Positions 30,647-44,976 of a stretch of 46,262 bases of DNA are shown piece by piece. The notes beneath the pieces are model-generated. The model was given only the letters and a program-made list of their open reading frames with translations. It searched no databases and was not told the origin of the DNA. Where the stretch lies: positions 1 through 46,262 of the forward strand of contig JAHEDQ010000009.1 in NCBI GenBank assembly GCA_024641125.1. Direction: 5' to 3'. The first letter of the stretch is position 1. Every line of letters begins with the position of its first letter. Both the position numbers and the translations under genes were made by a program. Origin of the DNA: Candidatus Competibacteraceae bacterium. GTDB lineage: Bacteria > Pseudomonadota > Gammaproteobacteria > Competibacterales > JAHEDQ01.

Positions 30647-30815
30647 TTAGGGAGCCCCTGATTTGATCCGGAGGAAGCGGATTGGAGGATGAAATATGCA
30701 GCTTCAAGGCGCAGATCGCGGGTAATCGTTGCTCTGTTGCCAGTATTTGCAACGATGAAGCTGTGCATTACAGTCCCAAGATGCGCGTTCACGATATAGA
30801 TCGGAGGCTCCGTAG
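30647..30815 (+). repeat. Element B, copy 2 (uninterrupted) with imperfect terminal inverted repeats
   Basis: Ends TTAGGGAGCCCCTGATT / revcomp(GATCGGAGGCTCCGTAG)=CTACGGAGCCTCCGATC; paralogous to the split copy at 7315-7640. Confidence 0.8.
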
Positions 30816-31010
30816 GGCAAATGGCATGGTCATCCAGGAAGGCCGAAACTGTACTCTTGGCGCCGGATGCCTGCAACGCTTCGGGCGGGGCCAAATGGAC
30901 CCGCACATGGCAACGGGTCGACCGGATACCGTTTGATGCCGGTGGTTGTGTACACTCGCGGATCGGGGCGAAGCCGGTCGGGCAACCGGTCCCATGAGGG
31001 ATTCAGGACC

Positions 31011-31562
31011 ATGAGTTCCAGCGATGATATCCCACCAGAAGATCGCGCGCTGTTCAGGACCGCGGTTCGTGATTCACGTCGGCTCGAGCATGACCGGGTG
31101 GAGCACCGGCTGCAGCGTCCCCGCCCCATACCCCATTCTCGGATCAGAGATGAAGCACAGGTATTGCGGGACCTGGTGTCCGACGAATTCCACCCCGCTG
31201 ACTTCGAGACCGGCGAGGAACTCGGCTACCTTAAGCCAGGGGCCCAGCCCGTCTTGCTGAAGAAGCTGCGCCGGGGACAGTTTTCGGTCGCCGAAGGCTT
31301 AGACATGCACGGCATGACGGTGGTGGTGGCCAAGACCCAGCTGACGCTGTTTCTGGCTGAGGTCCAGCGCCGAGGAGTGACCTGCGTGCGCATCGTTCAC
31401 GGTAAGGGCCTGCGCTCCAGCAACCGTGGGCCGGTGTTGAAGCACAAGCTCAACCTATGGCTTCGGCAACGAGAAGAGGTACTTGCATTTTGTTCGGCGC
31501 GTCCCAACGACGGTGGTACCGGAGCGGTTTACGTATTGCTCAGGCGCCTGCAGCCGCGTTGA
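31011..31562 (+). CDS. Smr/MutS2-domain DNA endonuclease-like protein
   Basis: LDMHGMTVVVAKTQLTLFLAEVQRRGVTCVRIVHGKGLRS...[38 protein letters not shown]. Confidence 0.92.
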   Translation: MSSSDDIPPEDRALFRTAVRDSRRLEHDRVEHRLQRPRPIPHSRIRDEAQVLRDLVSDEFHPADFETGEELGYLKPGAQPVLLKKLRRGQFSVAEGLDMHGMTVVVAKTQLTLFLAEVQRRGVTCVRIVHGKGLRSSNRGPVLKHKLNLWLRQREEVLAFCSARPNDGGTGAVYVLLRRLQPR

Positions 31563-32610
31563 TGCCTGCCGCATCCCTGTACGCCACCAGTTCGCGCAAC
31601 AATGCGGTCGCATAGGCGCCGCGCGGCAGTTCGAAACGCAGTTCCAGCGTTCCAGGGGCGCCGAACTGCCAGCTCAAATTGTTCGGAATGACCCTCAGCG
31701 CCCGCCGCTCCGTCTTGAGGCCGATGCGCTCGAGACCGGTCCGCTCACCAGCATAACCCACCAGGACCCGGTCTTCCGCAGCCCTGGCACACAGGGTGGC
31801 GGTCAGCCCGCCTCGACCCCACAGTGGCGCGGACGGGTGTACGTCCCCCAGCAGAGCACGTTCTCGAAGTTCCAGGTCGACCTCCTCGGCGAGAAATCCG
31901 CTGCGACTGCCTGCGAGTTGCACCTGCTCGCCGGCCAGTATCTGGTCCCAGGTCCCGGTCCGTATACGGGCATCGAGGATCTCATTGAACAGAAAACTGC
32001 GCACGGCCGAGATGGCCATGCTTCTGGCATTGCCTTTTCGCATTCGCATCCGGTCCACCAGCAGACGCCGTCCTCGGTCGAGGTTTTCTCCGTCGCGGCC
32101 GAACCGCTGCTCGGTAAAATAGTTGGGGAAGCCGGCGTTGCGAACCCGCGACAGGCGCGCAGCCAGAGACGCCGGCTCCGCCTCCAGTCCATGCAGCACA
32201 ATCTCGAACCGATTACCCAATAGTGCGCCGCTGCGCAGCTTGCGCTCATGGCGGACCGCTTCGAGGATTTCTGCCCCCTCGATGCGCCAATCCTGAAAGG
32301 GGGGATTGTCCAGCCCTGGCAGATGCAGGGAAAACCATTGCTCGGTGACAGCATGTCGGTCTTTCTGGCCAGCGAAGCTAACCGCCCTGCGCGGGAGACC
32401 CGCCAGCCGTGCCAGTTGCGCTGCGACCCATTCGGTGTTTGCCTGGGTCTTACGGATGCGAAGCAGGAGATGCTCACCCTTGCCGGTGGCTTGTGCGGCA
32501 CTGATCTCCCAGACTTTGAAGTCATTTGGGTCAGATCGCATAACGCCGCCACCCAGCGGTGCCCCGTGAGCCCTTGACCAATGGCGCAGGCGTTCAACCA
32601 GGGGATTCAT
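31540..32610 (-). CDS. truD: tRNA pseudouridine(13) synthase TruD
   Basis: [77 protein letters not shown]. Confidence 0.95.
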   Translation of the reverse strand: MNPLVERLRHWSRAHGAPLGGGVMRSDPNDFKVWEISAAQATGKGEHLLLRIRKTQANTEWVAAQLARLAGLPRRAVSFAGQKDRHAVTEQWFSLHLPGLDNPPFQDWRIEGAEILEAVRHERKLRSGALLGNRFEIVLHGLEAEPASLAARLSRVRNAGFPNYFTEQRFGRDGENLDRGRRLLVDRMRMRKGNARSMAISAVRSFLFNEILDARIRTGTWDQILAGEQVQLAGSRSGFLAEEVDLELRERALLGDVHPSAPLWGRGGLTATLCARAAEDRVLVGYAGERTGLERIGLKTERRALRVIPNNLSWQFGAPGTLELRFELPRGAYATALLRELVAYRDAAGINAAAGA

Positions 32611-33092
32611 TCGGCCGCACCGGGCTGGAGCAAACACACTGCGTGTGCGGCGATGCCCTCACCGCGACCGGTGAATCCCAGGTGCTCCGTGGTCGTGGCC
32701 TTGATGTTGACGCGCTCCGGCGCCACACCCAGATCTGCAGCAAGATGGGCGCGCATGGCGTCGATGTGCGGTCCCAAGCGCGGTGCCTGGGCAATGATGG
32801 TGCTGTCCACGTTGCCAACGCGCAGCGCCCGCGCAGCAATCTGTTCGATCACACGCCGCAGCAGGCGCCGGCTGTCGATGCCGGCGTAAGCCGGCTCGCT
32901 GTCTGGAAAATGACGCCCGATATCGCCCAGACCCGCTGCACCGAGCAGAGCGTCACACAGGGCATGAATCAGTACGTCCCCATCCGAGTGCGCGACGAGG
33001 GCACGGTCGTGCGCAATTCTGACCCCGCCCAGGACCACATGATCTCCGGGGCCGAAGGCATGCACGTCATAACCGTGCCCAATCCGAATCAC
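32607..33092 (-). CDS. ispF: 2-C-methyl-D-erythritol 2,4-cyclodiphosphate synthase
   Basis: [55 protein letters not shown]. Confidence 0.97.
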   Translation of the reverse strand: MIRIGHGYDVHAFGPGDHVVLGGVRIAHDRALVAHSDGDVLIHALCDALLGAAGLGDIGRHFPDSEPAYAGIDSRRLLRRVIEQIAARALRVGNVDSTIIAQAPRLGPHIDAMRAHLAADLGVAPERVNIKATTTEHLGFTGRGEGIAAHAVCLLQPGAAE

Positions 33093-33814
33093 GTCTCTGA
33101 TCCCGCACGGTCATATGGAACGGAGCGGTCCAACAGCAAACTGGCCAGTTCGAGATCCTCGGGGTGGGTGATCTTGAGGTTGGACGGATGTCCAGGCACC
33201 AGAACGGGTCTGCCGCCCTGAGCTTCGATTGCAGCGGCTTCGTCGGTTACAGTCAGCCCCCGCGACAATACGGTTTCCAGGGCACTCCACAGCACCCCGA
33301 AGCGAAACATTTGTGGTGTCTGCGCCTGCCATAGACCCGCCCGTGGCACCGTCTCGCAGACACGGCCGTCGATCCCCCCGCGCTTGAGGGTATCACGCAC
33401 AGGCACCGCCAAAAGTCCACCGATCGGGTCCCGGGCGAGGGTTGAGATCAGCCGATCGAGATCGGCCGACCGCAAGCACGGTCGCGCCGCGTCATGCACC
33501 AGAATCCAGTCATCGAACTGCAAGCGCTCGCGTAACAACTGGAGGCCATTAAAAACCGAATGGCAACGCTCTCTGCCCCCGACCGTCGTCAGCATCGGCT
33601 TCACGTCCGGTTCGACCTTGGCCCAGGGATCTTTGGCCGGCAGGACCAGAACCACTCCGTCTATGTCCGAATGCGCCAGGAACGGCGCGAGACTGTGCCC
33701 CAGTACCGTATCGCCGGCCAGCGGAAGGTGCTGTTTGGCGATGTCCCCCCCCATCCGCTGCCCGCACCCGCCGGCGGGAATGACCGCCCAATGCTGGACC
33801 GGTCGCTCATTCAC
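33089..33814 (-). CDS. ispD: 2-C-methyl-D-erythritol 4-phosphate cytidylyltransferase (GTG start)
   Basis: [48 protein letters not shown]. Confidence 0.95.
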   Translation of the reverse strand: MNERPVQHWAVIPAGGCGQRMGGDIAKQHLPLAGDTVLGHSLAPFLAHSDIDGVVLVLPAKDPWAKVEPDVKPMLTTVGGRERCHSVFNGLQLLRERLQFDDWILVHDAARPCLRSADLDRLISTLARDPIGGLLAVPVRDTLKRGGIDGRVCETVPRAGLWQAQTPQMFRFGVLWSALETVLSRGLTVTDEAAAIEAQGGRPVLVPGHPSNLKITHPEDLELASLLLDRSVPYDRAGSET

Positions 33815-34109
33815 TGGCCGCACCCGGCGTATCATCCGACTCCCCAAGGGTCTGGAAGAAGGTTTCGCCCTCGCGTATCAGACCAAGCTCCGTCCGGGCG
33901 CGTTCCTCAATCGCAGCATGGCCTTCACGCAGATCCCGGACTTCCGCCTCGAGCGCCCGGTTTCTGAGCCGTAGGGTTTCATTCTCTGCTTTATGGATCT
34001 CGATCGCTTCCCGCAGCAGACGTACGTCCCGGTAGCTTCCTTCCCCCAACCACAGGGGGATTTGCAGCGCCCCGAGCAGCAGCAGCAGTGCGGCGATCAT
34101 CCAACGCAT
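33807..34109 (-). CDS. ftsB: Cell division protein FtsB
   Basis: Short TM protein with coiled coil: MRWMIAALLLLLGALQIPLWLGEGSYRDVRLLREAIEIHKAENETLRLRNRALEAEVRDL; between eno and ispD. Confidence 0.9.
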   Translation of the reverse strand: MRWMIAALLLLLGALQIPLWLGEGSYRDVRLLREAIEIHKAENETLRLRNRALEAEVRDLREGHAAIEERARTELGLIREGETFFQTLGESDDTPGAASE

Positions 34110-34127
34110 GACCCTACGCTCCAGGGG

Positions 34128-38221
<4,094 letters not shown>

Positions 38222-39616
38222 TCAGGTCGTACGGCCGGTGTCGGATCGACCGCTCTGAATGCGGGCCAAGAGCGTATCAAACAGACACTCACTTTGCCAT
38301 CGAAATGAGACCGCCGGTTGCCCCGGGCGCGACATAAATCGTCTGTCTATCCAGCGCTCACCGACAGCGACCACCCGCTCGCCCTGGTAAAGAATCGGAA
38401 TGCGACTCCGCAGCCAGACGGGCACACCGGCACTCTGCAGCAAACGATTGACCGAGGTTGATCCCGCCCGCATCGGAAGCCGAAGGCGGGCGCCGGCTCT
38501 GCGATAGGCCACCGACAGTCCGGCCTCATCCAGACACCCGGCGTCCAACAGACCGTCAGCCTTGGATTCCAGCCACACCCGGCTTCCGTCCGGCAGGTCG
38601 AGGACCTGGTCCAGGTCAAGAGCGGCCTCAAAGTCTGGATTGATCGAGGGCAGCGACCGCACCAGAACCAGCAGGCCGCGATGCCGCCGGACGGACACGT
38701 CAGACCAATTCACCCGCGGTTGGCGACCCGGGCGTGCCCGCACAACCTCGTCAAGTATTCGCTGCAGGCGGCTTTGACTGGGAACACTCACGCCGCATGC
38801 GGTCAGCCAAAAACGCAGGGCGTTGCGCTGGCGGGGCCCATTCAAAGCGGACAAGTGTTCGATGCTGAGTGTCTCGGGGTGGGCAGACCTCCACCCCATC
38901 AGCTCCAGATCCGCTCGCGCCAGTTGGCCCAGCAGGTCCTTGGCTTCCGCGGCATGCTGAGCAGATCGGGCCAGGCTACGGGTGATACCGGGCCAGTGGC
39001 ACCGGATCGAGGGCATCACTTCGTGGCGCAGGTATGCGCGGGACAGGCGCCGATCCTGATTCATCGGGTCGTCCACCCAGCTTAACCGCGCGCGCTCGGC
39101 ATAGTGGGTCAGGGTCGCGCGATCGATGCCGAGCATGGGCCTGAGATGTCGACCTCGACCCAGGGGCCGATCCGGCGCCATGGCCGCGATCCCCGGGATA
39201 CCGCAGCCTCTGAACAACTGAAGCAAGACGGATTCGGCCTGGTCGTCCCGATGGTGTGCGGTCAATAACAGGTCACCCGGACCGAGATATTCACTGAGGG
39301 CGTGGTAACGCGCTTCCCTGGCGACAGCCTCGATGCTCTCCCCTGGTCCGGGGGAGAGTTGAATTTTCAGCAACTCAAACGGAATGTTCTGGGTTGCACA
39401 CAGTCCGGCACATGCCTCGGCCCAGTGGTCAGCCAGCGATTGAAGACCATGATGAACATGCAGTGCCGAAAGTCGGTCCCGAAAATCGCTGCCGGACAGC
39501 CAATGCAGCAGACAGTGGGAATCGAGTCCGCCGCTCAGGGCCACATAAATTCGGCCCGCCTGCGGGTAGCACCGGACAGCATCGGCGATCACATCCAGGG
39601 TTGTTTCGCCGCTCAT
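38222..39616 (-). CDS. tilS: tRNA(Ile)-lysidine synthase
   Basis: [18 protein letters not shown] (SGGxDS); [23 protein letters not shown]. Confidence 0.95.
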   Translation of the reverse strand: MSGETTLDVIADAVRCYPQAGRIYVALSGGLDSHCLLHWLSGSDFRDRLSALHVHHGLQSLADHWAEACAGLCATQNIPFELLKIQLSPGPGESIEAVAREARYHALSEYLGPGDLLLTAHHRDDQAESVLLQLFRGCGIPGIAAMAPDRPLGRGRHLRPMLGIDRATLTHYAERARLSWVDDPMNQDRRLSRAYLRHEVMPSIRCHWPGITRSLARSAQHAAEAKDLLGQLARADLELMGWRSAHPETLSIEHLSALNGPRQRNALRFWLTACGVSVPSQSRLQRILDEVVRARPGRQPRVNWSDVSVRRHRGLLVLVRSLPSINPDFEAALDLDQVLDLPDGSRVWLESKADGLLDAGCLDEAGLSVAYRRAGARLRLPMRAGSTSVNRLLQSAGVPVWLRSRIPILYQGERVVAVGERWIDRRFMSRPGQPAVSFRWQSECLFDTLLARIQSGRSDTGRTT

Positions 39617-40572
39617 TCTCCCTTGAACATGCTGTATCGCATCAGTTTTTTGTAACGCGCCTCAACCAGTTCCTCCGTGTCCAGCGCGTCCAATTGGCTC
39701 AGCGCATTCGCCAGCACGTTCTTGAGCGTTGCCGCCATGGCATCCGGGTCTCGATGGGCTCCGCCCAAGGGCTCGGGCAGGATGTCGTCGATCAGGCCCA
39801 GTTCCATGATGCGGTTGGAGGTGATACCCATAGCCTCCGCCGCGTCGGCGGCCCGGTCCGCACTTTTCCAGAGTATCGAGGCACACCCTTCGGGTGAAAT
39901 CACCGAGTAGGTGCTGTACTGAAGCATGTTTGTTCGATCGCCGAGTCCGATGGCCAAGGCGCCACCGGAGCCACCCTCGCCGATGACCGTGCAGATCACC
40001 GGCACTTTGAGCCTGGCAAGGACAAACAGATTCCGCGCGATGGCTTCACTCTGGCCACGTTCTTCGGCACCGATGCCAGGATAAGCGCCGGGTGTGTCGA
40101 TGAAGGTCAGTATCGGCAAACGGAAACGCTCGGCCATTTGCATCAGCCGCTCGGCCTTGCGGTAACCCTCCGGCCTGGGCATGCCGAAATTTCGGTACAG
40201 CTTTTCTTTGGTGTCGCGACCTTTCTGATGGCCCATGACCATCACCGGGCGGCCCTCCAGTCGGGCGGGCCCACCCACCAGGGCGGGGTCTTCCGCGAAT
40301 CGGCGATCCCCATGCAGACATTCGAAGTCGGTGAAAATGCGCTCTACATAGTCAAGCGTAAACGGGCGCTGGGGATGGCGCGCAAGTTGGGCAATTTGCC
40401 AGGGGGAGAGGGACGAAAAGATGGATTCGGTCAGCGCCTTGCTCTTGGCCTGCAGCGTGCCGATTTCATCCCCTATGTTGATTTCCTCCACCGTGCAGAG
40501 GTGCTGCAACTCCTCGATTTTCGCCTCGAGTTCCGCGATGGGCTGTTCGAAATCAAGAAAATTCAGGTTCAT
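39613..40572 (-). CDS. accA: Acetyl-CoA carboxylase carboxyltransferase subunit alpha
   Basis: [75 protein letters not shown]. Confidence 0.97.
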   Translation of the reverse strand: MNLNFLDFEQPIAELEAKIEELQHLCTVEEINIGDEIGTLQAKSKALTESIFSSLSPWQIAQLARHPQRPFTLDYVERIFTDFECLHGDRRFAEDPALVGGPARLEGRPVMVMGHQKGRDTKEKLYRNFGMPRPEGYRKAERLMQMAERFRLPILTFIDTPGAYPGIGAEERGQSEAIARNLFVLARLKVPVICTVIGEGGSGGALAIGLGDRTNMLQYSTYSVISPEGCASILWKSADRAADAAEAMGITSNRIMELGLIDDILPEPLGGAHRDPDAMAATLKNVLANALSQLDALDTEELVEARYKKLMRYSMFKGE

Positions 40573-40669
40573 GCCAAAGACTGCCCAAGCGCGCTCCCGG
40601 AAACGCCCGCTACCCTACCCGCCCCCGATTGAGCACACAAGCCCACCGGATTGGCGATGTCGGCGCCGT

Positions 40670-43600
40670 TCAACGATAATCCACCCGCACCCGGTCGGGG
40701 CCCACCAGGTCGCGCAGATGCTGCAGCAATCCATCAGTGGGTCGTACCCGCCAATCCGCACCCAGGGTCAGGCGAGCCGTGGCACCTGCCCCGGTGTAGT
40801 CAATCGCCACCGGGCAACTGCCTTCACCGTGGGCGCCGAGCGCTTCGCTCAAGCGGCGCGAAAGACTGTCACTATAGTCAGACTGTTGCAGCATCAGCCG
40901 CACCCGGCGGGAAAACTGTTCCCGCGCCTCGTCCAGACTCAGAACCCGCTGCACATTGAGCCGCACCGTCTCGGAGAACTCGTCGTAAACCAGTGTGCCG
41001 TCGAACACCAGCAATGCATCCTCCTGCAGTCGATCCCTGTATTTCTCATAGGCTTCTGAGAACAACCTTGCATCAATCCTGGCACTGCAGTCGTCCAATG
41101 TAACGATGGCCATTTTACCCCGTTGACCGCTTCTGACCCGTGTTTCCACCACCAATCCGGCCACCACCACCGATTTCTCACGCCGTCCACGCCCGCCCGC
41201 ACAGCCCTGCAGTTGCCCCTCGCTATCGGCTTGTACATCGCGCAGACGTCCGTTGGTGAAGTGTCCCAGTTCATCCAGAAAGCGATTGATTGGATGCCCG
41301 GTCAGGTAGAGGCCCAGGGTGCGCTTCTCCTCCGCCAATCGGGTCGCTTCGTCCCATTCCGGCGAGGGCACTGTGTCCCGTGGTGCCGGGGCGGCACTGT
41401 CCAGGCCGAACAAATCGCTTTGGCCTGCGTCGGTATTGCGTACAGATTGCTCGGCCATCTGAATGGCCCCGGGCAGCGCCTGCATCAGTCCAGCTCGGCT
41501 GGGCCCGATGCAATCGAGCGCACCGGCGCGGATCAAGCACTCCAACATGCGTCGATTCAGTTTTTTCAGATCCACCCGGCGACAGAGATCGAACAGGTCG
41601 CGAAACTCACCGTTGCTCTGCCGTTCCTGAATCAGATTTTCAATGGCGGCCTCTCCGACACCCTTGACGGCACCCAGGCCATACAAAACCGTGCGTTCGC
41701 CACCCACAGTGAACCTCAGCTGCGACCGGTTTACCGACGGCGGCACAACCTCCAGGCCCATGCTGCGACATTCGCCGATGAACACGACCACCTTGTCGGT
41801 ATTGTCCATATCGGACGACAGAACGGCGGCCATGAAGGCTTCCGGATAGTGGCATTTCAACCATGCAGTCTGGTAGGACACCAGCGCATAGGCCGCCGAA
41901 TGGGACTTGTTGAAGCCATAGCCGGCAAACTTCTCCATCAGGTCGAAGATGTAGGTCGCGGTGGCTTCATCCACCCCCCGGCCGACCGCTCCCTGAGTAA
42001 ACACCGATCGCTGCTTTGCCATTTCCTCGGGCTTTTTCTTGCCCATGGCGCGTCGCAGCATGTCGGCACCACCGAGGGTGTATCCGGCCAGAACCTGGGC
42101 TATTTGCATCACCTGTTCCTGATACAGAATGATGCCGTAGGTGGGGCTCAGGATGGGTTCCAACTCTGGGTGCGGAAATTCGACTTTGGCCCGACCGTGT
42201 TTCCGGTTTATGAAATCGTCCACCATGCCGGACTGAAGCGGCCCAGGGCGGAACAGGGCAACCAGAGCCACGATGTCTTCGAAGCAATCGGGTTGCAGGC
42301 GTTTTATCAGATCCTTCATGCCCCGGGACTCCAACTGAAAGACGCCGGTAGTCTCTTGCGCCTTGAGCAAATCGAAGGTGCCCGGATCTGTCAGCGGAAT
42401 GGTGGTGATATCCAGCATCGCGCCAGCGTTGCCCTCGCCGGCCAAGTTGATCGTGGTTACGGCCCAATCGATGATGGTCAGCGTGCGCAGACCGAGGAAA
42501 TCGAACTTCACCAGACCCACGGCTTCGACGTCGTCTTTGTCCAGCTGAGAGACTGGCGCGTCGGAACCTTCTTCGCAGTACAGAGGGGTAAACTCGGTCA
42601 GTTCACTGGGCGCGATCACCACGCCGCCGGCGTGTTTCCCTACGTTTCTGGCCAATCCCTCCAGAGACCGCCCCATGTCGATGATGGCCCGGACTTCATC
42701 GTCGCTTTCATACAAGCCCCGCAGGTCGGCTTCCTGGTCCAGTGCCTTGTCCAGGGTGATGCCGATCTCAAACGGGATCAGCTTGGCAATTCGATCCACA
42801 AATCCGTACGGATGGTTCATGACGCGGCCCACATCGCGCACCACCGCTTTGGCGGCCATAGTGCCGTGGGTGGAAATCTGTGACACCTTGTCACGGCCGT
42901 ATTTTTGCGCAACGTAGTCAATCACCCGATCCCGGCCCTCCATGCAGAAATCAATGTCAAAGTCGGGCATGGAGACCCGTTCCGGGTTGAGAAACCGCTC
43001 AAATAACAAGTCATATGCGATTGGATCAAGGTCCGTTATTTTTAGGGAATAAGCCACCAATGACCCGGCCCCCGAACCCCGGCCCGGGCCCACCGGAATT
43101 TTTCGATCTTTGGCCCACTGGATAAAATCAGCCACGATGAGGAAGTATCCGGAAAACCCCATCTGGCTGATGACGTTCAGTTCCAAACGCAGTCGTTCGG
43201 TGTACAGGGCGCGCTTTGCCTGGACATCGTCCGCGCCGTTTTCGAGCAGAGCGGAAAGCCTGCGCTCCAGACCTGCTTCGGACTGCCGCTCGAAGTACTC
43301 ATTCAGCGTCAGGCCGGGTGGGATCGGAAACTCCGGCAAAAAATACTGATCCAGGGTAAGTTGCAGATTGCAGCGCTTGGCAATCTCAACGGTATTGGCC
43401 AGCGCCTCGGGCAGGTCATGGAACAGGTCGGCCATCTCCTGCGTGCTGCGCAGATACTGTTCTGGACTATAGCGCCGCGGACGACGAGGATCGTCCAGGG
43501 TAAAGCCCTGCTGGATACACACCCTGGCTTCGTGGGCCTCGAAATCGCTTCGTTTAAGGAAACGTACATCGTTTGTGGCCACCAGTGGCAGGCCATGTTC

Positions 43601-44170
43601 GGCTGCGAGGGCGGCGGCATCGCGCACATATGCTTCCTCGCCGGGCCGCCCGGTACGCTGGAGTTCAAGATAAAAGCGCCCCGGAAAATGGGTGTTCCAG
43701 AGGGCGAGACGGTCCCGCAGTTGTGCCTGCTTCCCGCCGAGGAGCAACTGGCCCACTTCGCCCTGCGCGCCTCCGGACAAGGCGATCAGACCATCGCTTG
43801 CGGCCCACAGCCAGTGTTCGCTGATTTGCACGCGTCCCTGGCTTTGTCCCTGCTGATAAGCACGGGTCGACAGTTGCGACAAGTTGCGGTAGCCGTCCGT
43901 GTTCATGACCAGAAGGACCAGCGGCACCGGTTCATCCAGCACCTCTGTGTTGACCTGAATCTCCATGCCAATCAGAGGCTTGATGCCGGCACCCAAAGCC
44001 CCTTTGTAAAATTTGACCATGGCGAACAGGTTGTTCAGATCGGTCAAGGCGATCGCCGGCATGCGCATCTCGACGGCGGCGTGCATCAACGGTTTGATGC
44101 GTATCAGTCCATCCGCCAGGGAAAACTCACTGTGCAGGTGCAGGTGAACGAACGAAGGCGCGGCGGTCAT
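40670..44170 (-). CDS. dnaE: DNA polymerase III subunit alpha
   Basis: SFVHLHLHSEFSLADG (PHP); VGPGRGSGAGSLVAYSLKITDLDPIAYDLLFERFLNPERVSMPDFDIDFC. Confidence 0.98.
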   Translation of the reverse strand: MTAAPSFVHLHLHSEFSLADGLIRIKPLMHAAVEMRMPAIALTDLNNLFAMVKFYKGALGAGIKPLIGMEIQVNTEVLDEPVPLVLLVMNTDGYRNLSQLSTRAYQQGQSQGRVQISEHWLWAASDGLIALSGGAQGEVGQLLLGGKQAQLRDRLALWNTHFPGRFYLELQRTGRPGEEAYVRDAAALAAEHGLPLVATNDVRFLKRSDFEAHEARVCIQQGFTLDDPRRPRRYSPEQYLRSTQEMADLFHDLPEALANTVEIAKRCNLQLTLDQYFLPEFPIPPGLTLNEYFERQSEAGLERRLSALLENGADDVQAKRALYTERLRLELNVISQMGFSGYFLIVADFIQWAKDRKIPVGPGRGSGAGSLVAYSLKITDLDPIAYDLLFERFLNPERVSMPDFDIDFCMEGRDRVIDYVAQKYGRDKVSQISTHGTMAAKAVVRDVGRVMNHPYGFVDRIAKLIPFEIGITLDKALDQEADLRGLYESDDEVRAIIDMGRSLEGLARNVGKHAGGVVIAPSELTEFTPLYCEEGSDAPVSQLDKDDVEAVGLVKFDFLGLRTLTIIDWAVTTINLAGEGNAGAMLDITTIPLTDPGTFDLLKAQETTGVFQLESRGMKDLIKRLQPDCFEDIVALVALFRPGPLQSGMVDDFINRKHGRAKVEFPHPELEPILSPTYGIILYQEQVMQIAQVLAGYTLGGADMLRRAMGKKKPEEMAKQRSVFTQGAVGRGVDEATATYIFDLMEKFAGYGFNKSHSAAYALVSYQTAWLKCHYPEAFMAAVLSSDMDNTDKVVVFIGECRSMGLEVVPPSVNRSQLRFTVGGERTVLYGLGAVKGVGEAAIENLIQERQSNGEFRDLFDLCRRVDLKKLNRRMLECLIRAGALDCIGPSRAGLMQALPGAIQMAEQSVRNTDAGQSDLFGLDSAAPAPRDTVPSPEWDEATRLAEEKRTLGLYLTGHPINRFLDELGHFTNGRLRDVQADSEGQLQGCAGGRGRREKSVVVAGLVVETRVRSGQRGKMAIVTLDDCSARIDARLFSEAYEKYRDRLQEDALLVFDGTLVYDEFSETVRLNVQRVLSLDEAREQFSRRVRLMLQQSDYSDSLSRRLSEALGAHGEGSCPVAIDYTGAGATARLTLGADWRVRPTDGLLQHLRDLVGPDRVRVDYR

Positions 44171-44221
44171 GGTTGTGTCTCCAGGTGCAAGCCTCAGAAT
44201 GCGCAACTCTAAGGATACCGG

Positions 44222-44959
44222 TCAGGGCGTGGAAATTGTCGATATAAAACGGCGCACCGGAGCGAAGCTCCGCCGGTGTTCCGGCAACACCCCCCAGCGC
44301 TTCAGCGCCTCCAGGTGAAACTGGGTGGGATATCCCTTGTGTCGGTCGAAACCGTAGTCGGGATGGCGCGCATGCAGATCCAGCATCAGCCGGTCGCGGC
44401 TGACCTTGGCCAGGATCGAAGCCGCGCTGATGGCGGCCACACGGCGGTCCCCCTTGACCACGGTTTGCACTGGGCACGGTCCGCCCGGTGAGCAATTTCC
44501 GTCCACCAACACGCTGGCTGGCGTCAAGTCCAGCCCCGCAATTGCCCGCCGCATGGCCAACAAGCTGGCCTGGAGGATGTTCAGTCGATCGATTTCCTCC
44601 ACGCTGGCGTAGGCAATGCACACCGATCGGGCTTGACCATGAATGGCGTCCGCCAAGGATTCTCTTCGCCGCGCGCCCAGAGTTTTGGAGTCAGCCAGTC
44701 CGGCAATGGGACATTGTGGATCGAGAATCACAGCGGCCGCGGCAACCGGTCCGGCGAGGGGCCCGCGGCCGGCCTCATCGACGCCGGCGATGCCGGTCTG
44801 CAGCAGACTTGGGTCCCCATCCTGGTCCAGGTCGAACAGCACCAAAACGTTACCTACGAACCGTGCCGAAGAAATCTGGCTCCCGTTCGGATGCCCATGG
44901 ATTGGCGCAGCGCGCTGTGGCCCTGGGAGTCCGTTGGTGAGCCGATCTGTGTCGGGCAA
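44222..44959 (-). CDS. rnhB: Ribonuclease HII (true start possibly internal, near [11 protein letters not shown])
   Basis: [49 protein letters not shown]. Confidence 0.95.
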   Translation of the reverse strand: MPDTDRLTNGLPGPQRAAPIHGHPNGSQISSARFVGNVLVLFDLDQDGDPSLLQTGIAGVDEAGRGPLAGPVAAAAVILDPQCPIAGLADSKTLGARRRESLADAIHGQARSVCIAYASVEEIDRLNILQASLLAMRRAIAGLDLTPASVLVDGNCSPGGPCPVQTVVKGDRRVAAISAASILAKVSRDRLMLDLHARHPDYGFDRHKGYPTQFHLEALKRWGVLPEHRRSFAPVRRFISTISTP

Positions 44960-44976
44960 CGCCAGACCTCACCCGC

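Noticed and set aside
30682-30936. Possible small Cys-containing protein family (CS...CNDEAVHYSPKMRVHD versus CSTTKNCTDKAVHFSPNMHVYE at 7.3 kb)
   Set aside because: Looked like a paralogous peptide pair at first, but substitutions show no codon-position bias and the similarity extends through stop codons; better explained as the non-coding element B.
41123-42883. 586-aa plus-strand ORF opposite dnaE
   Set aside because: Long antisense frame typical of high-GC codon usage; dnaE is unambiguous on the other strand.
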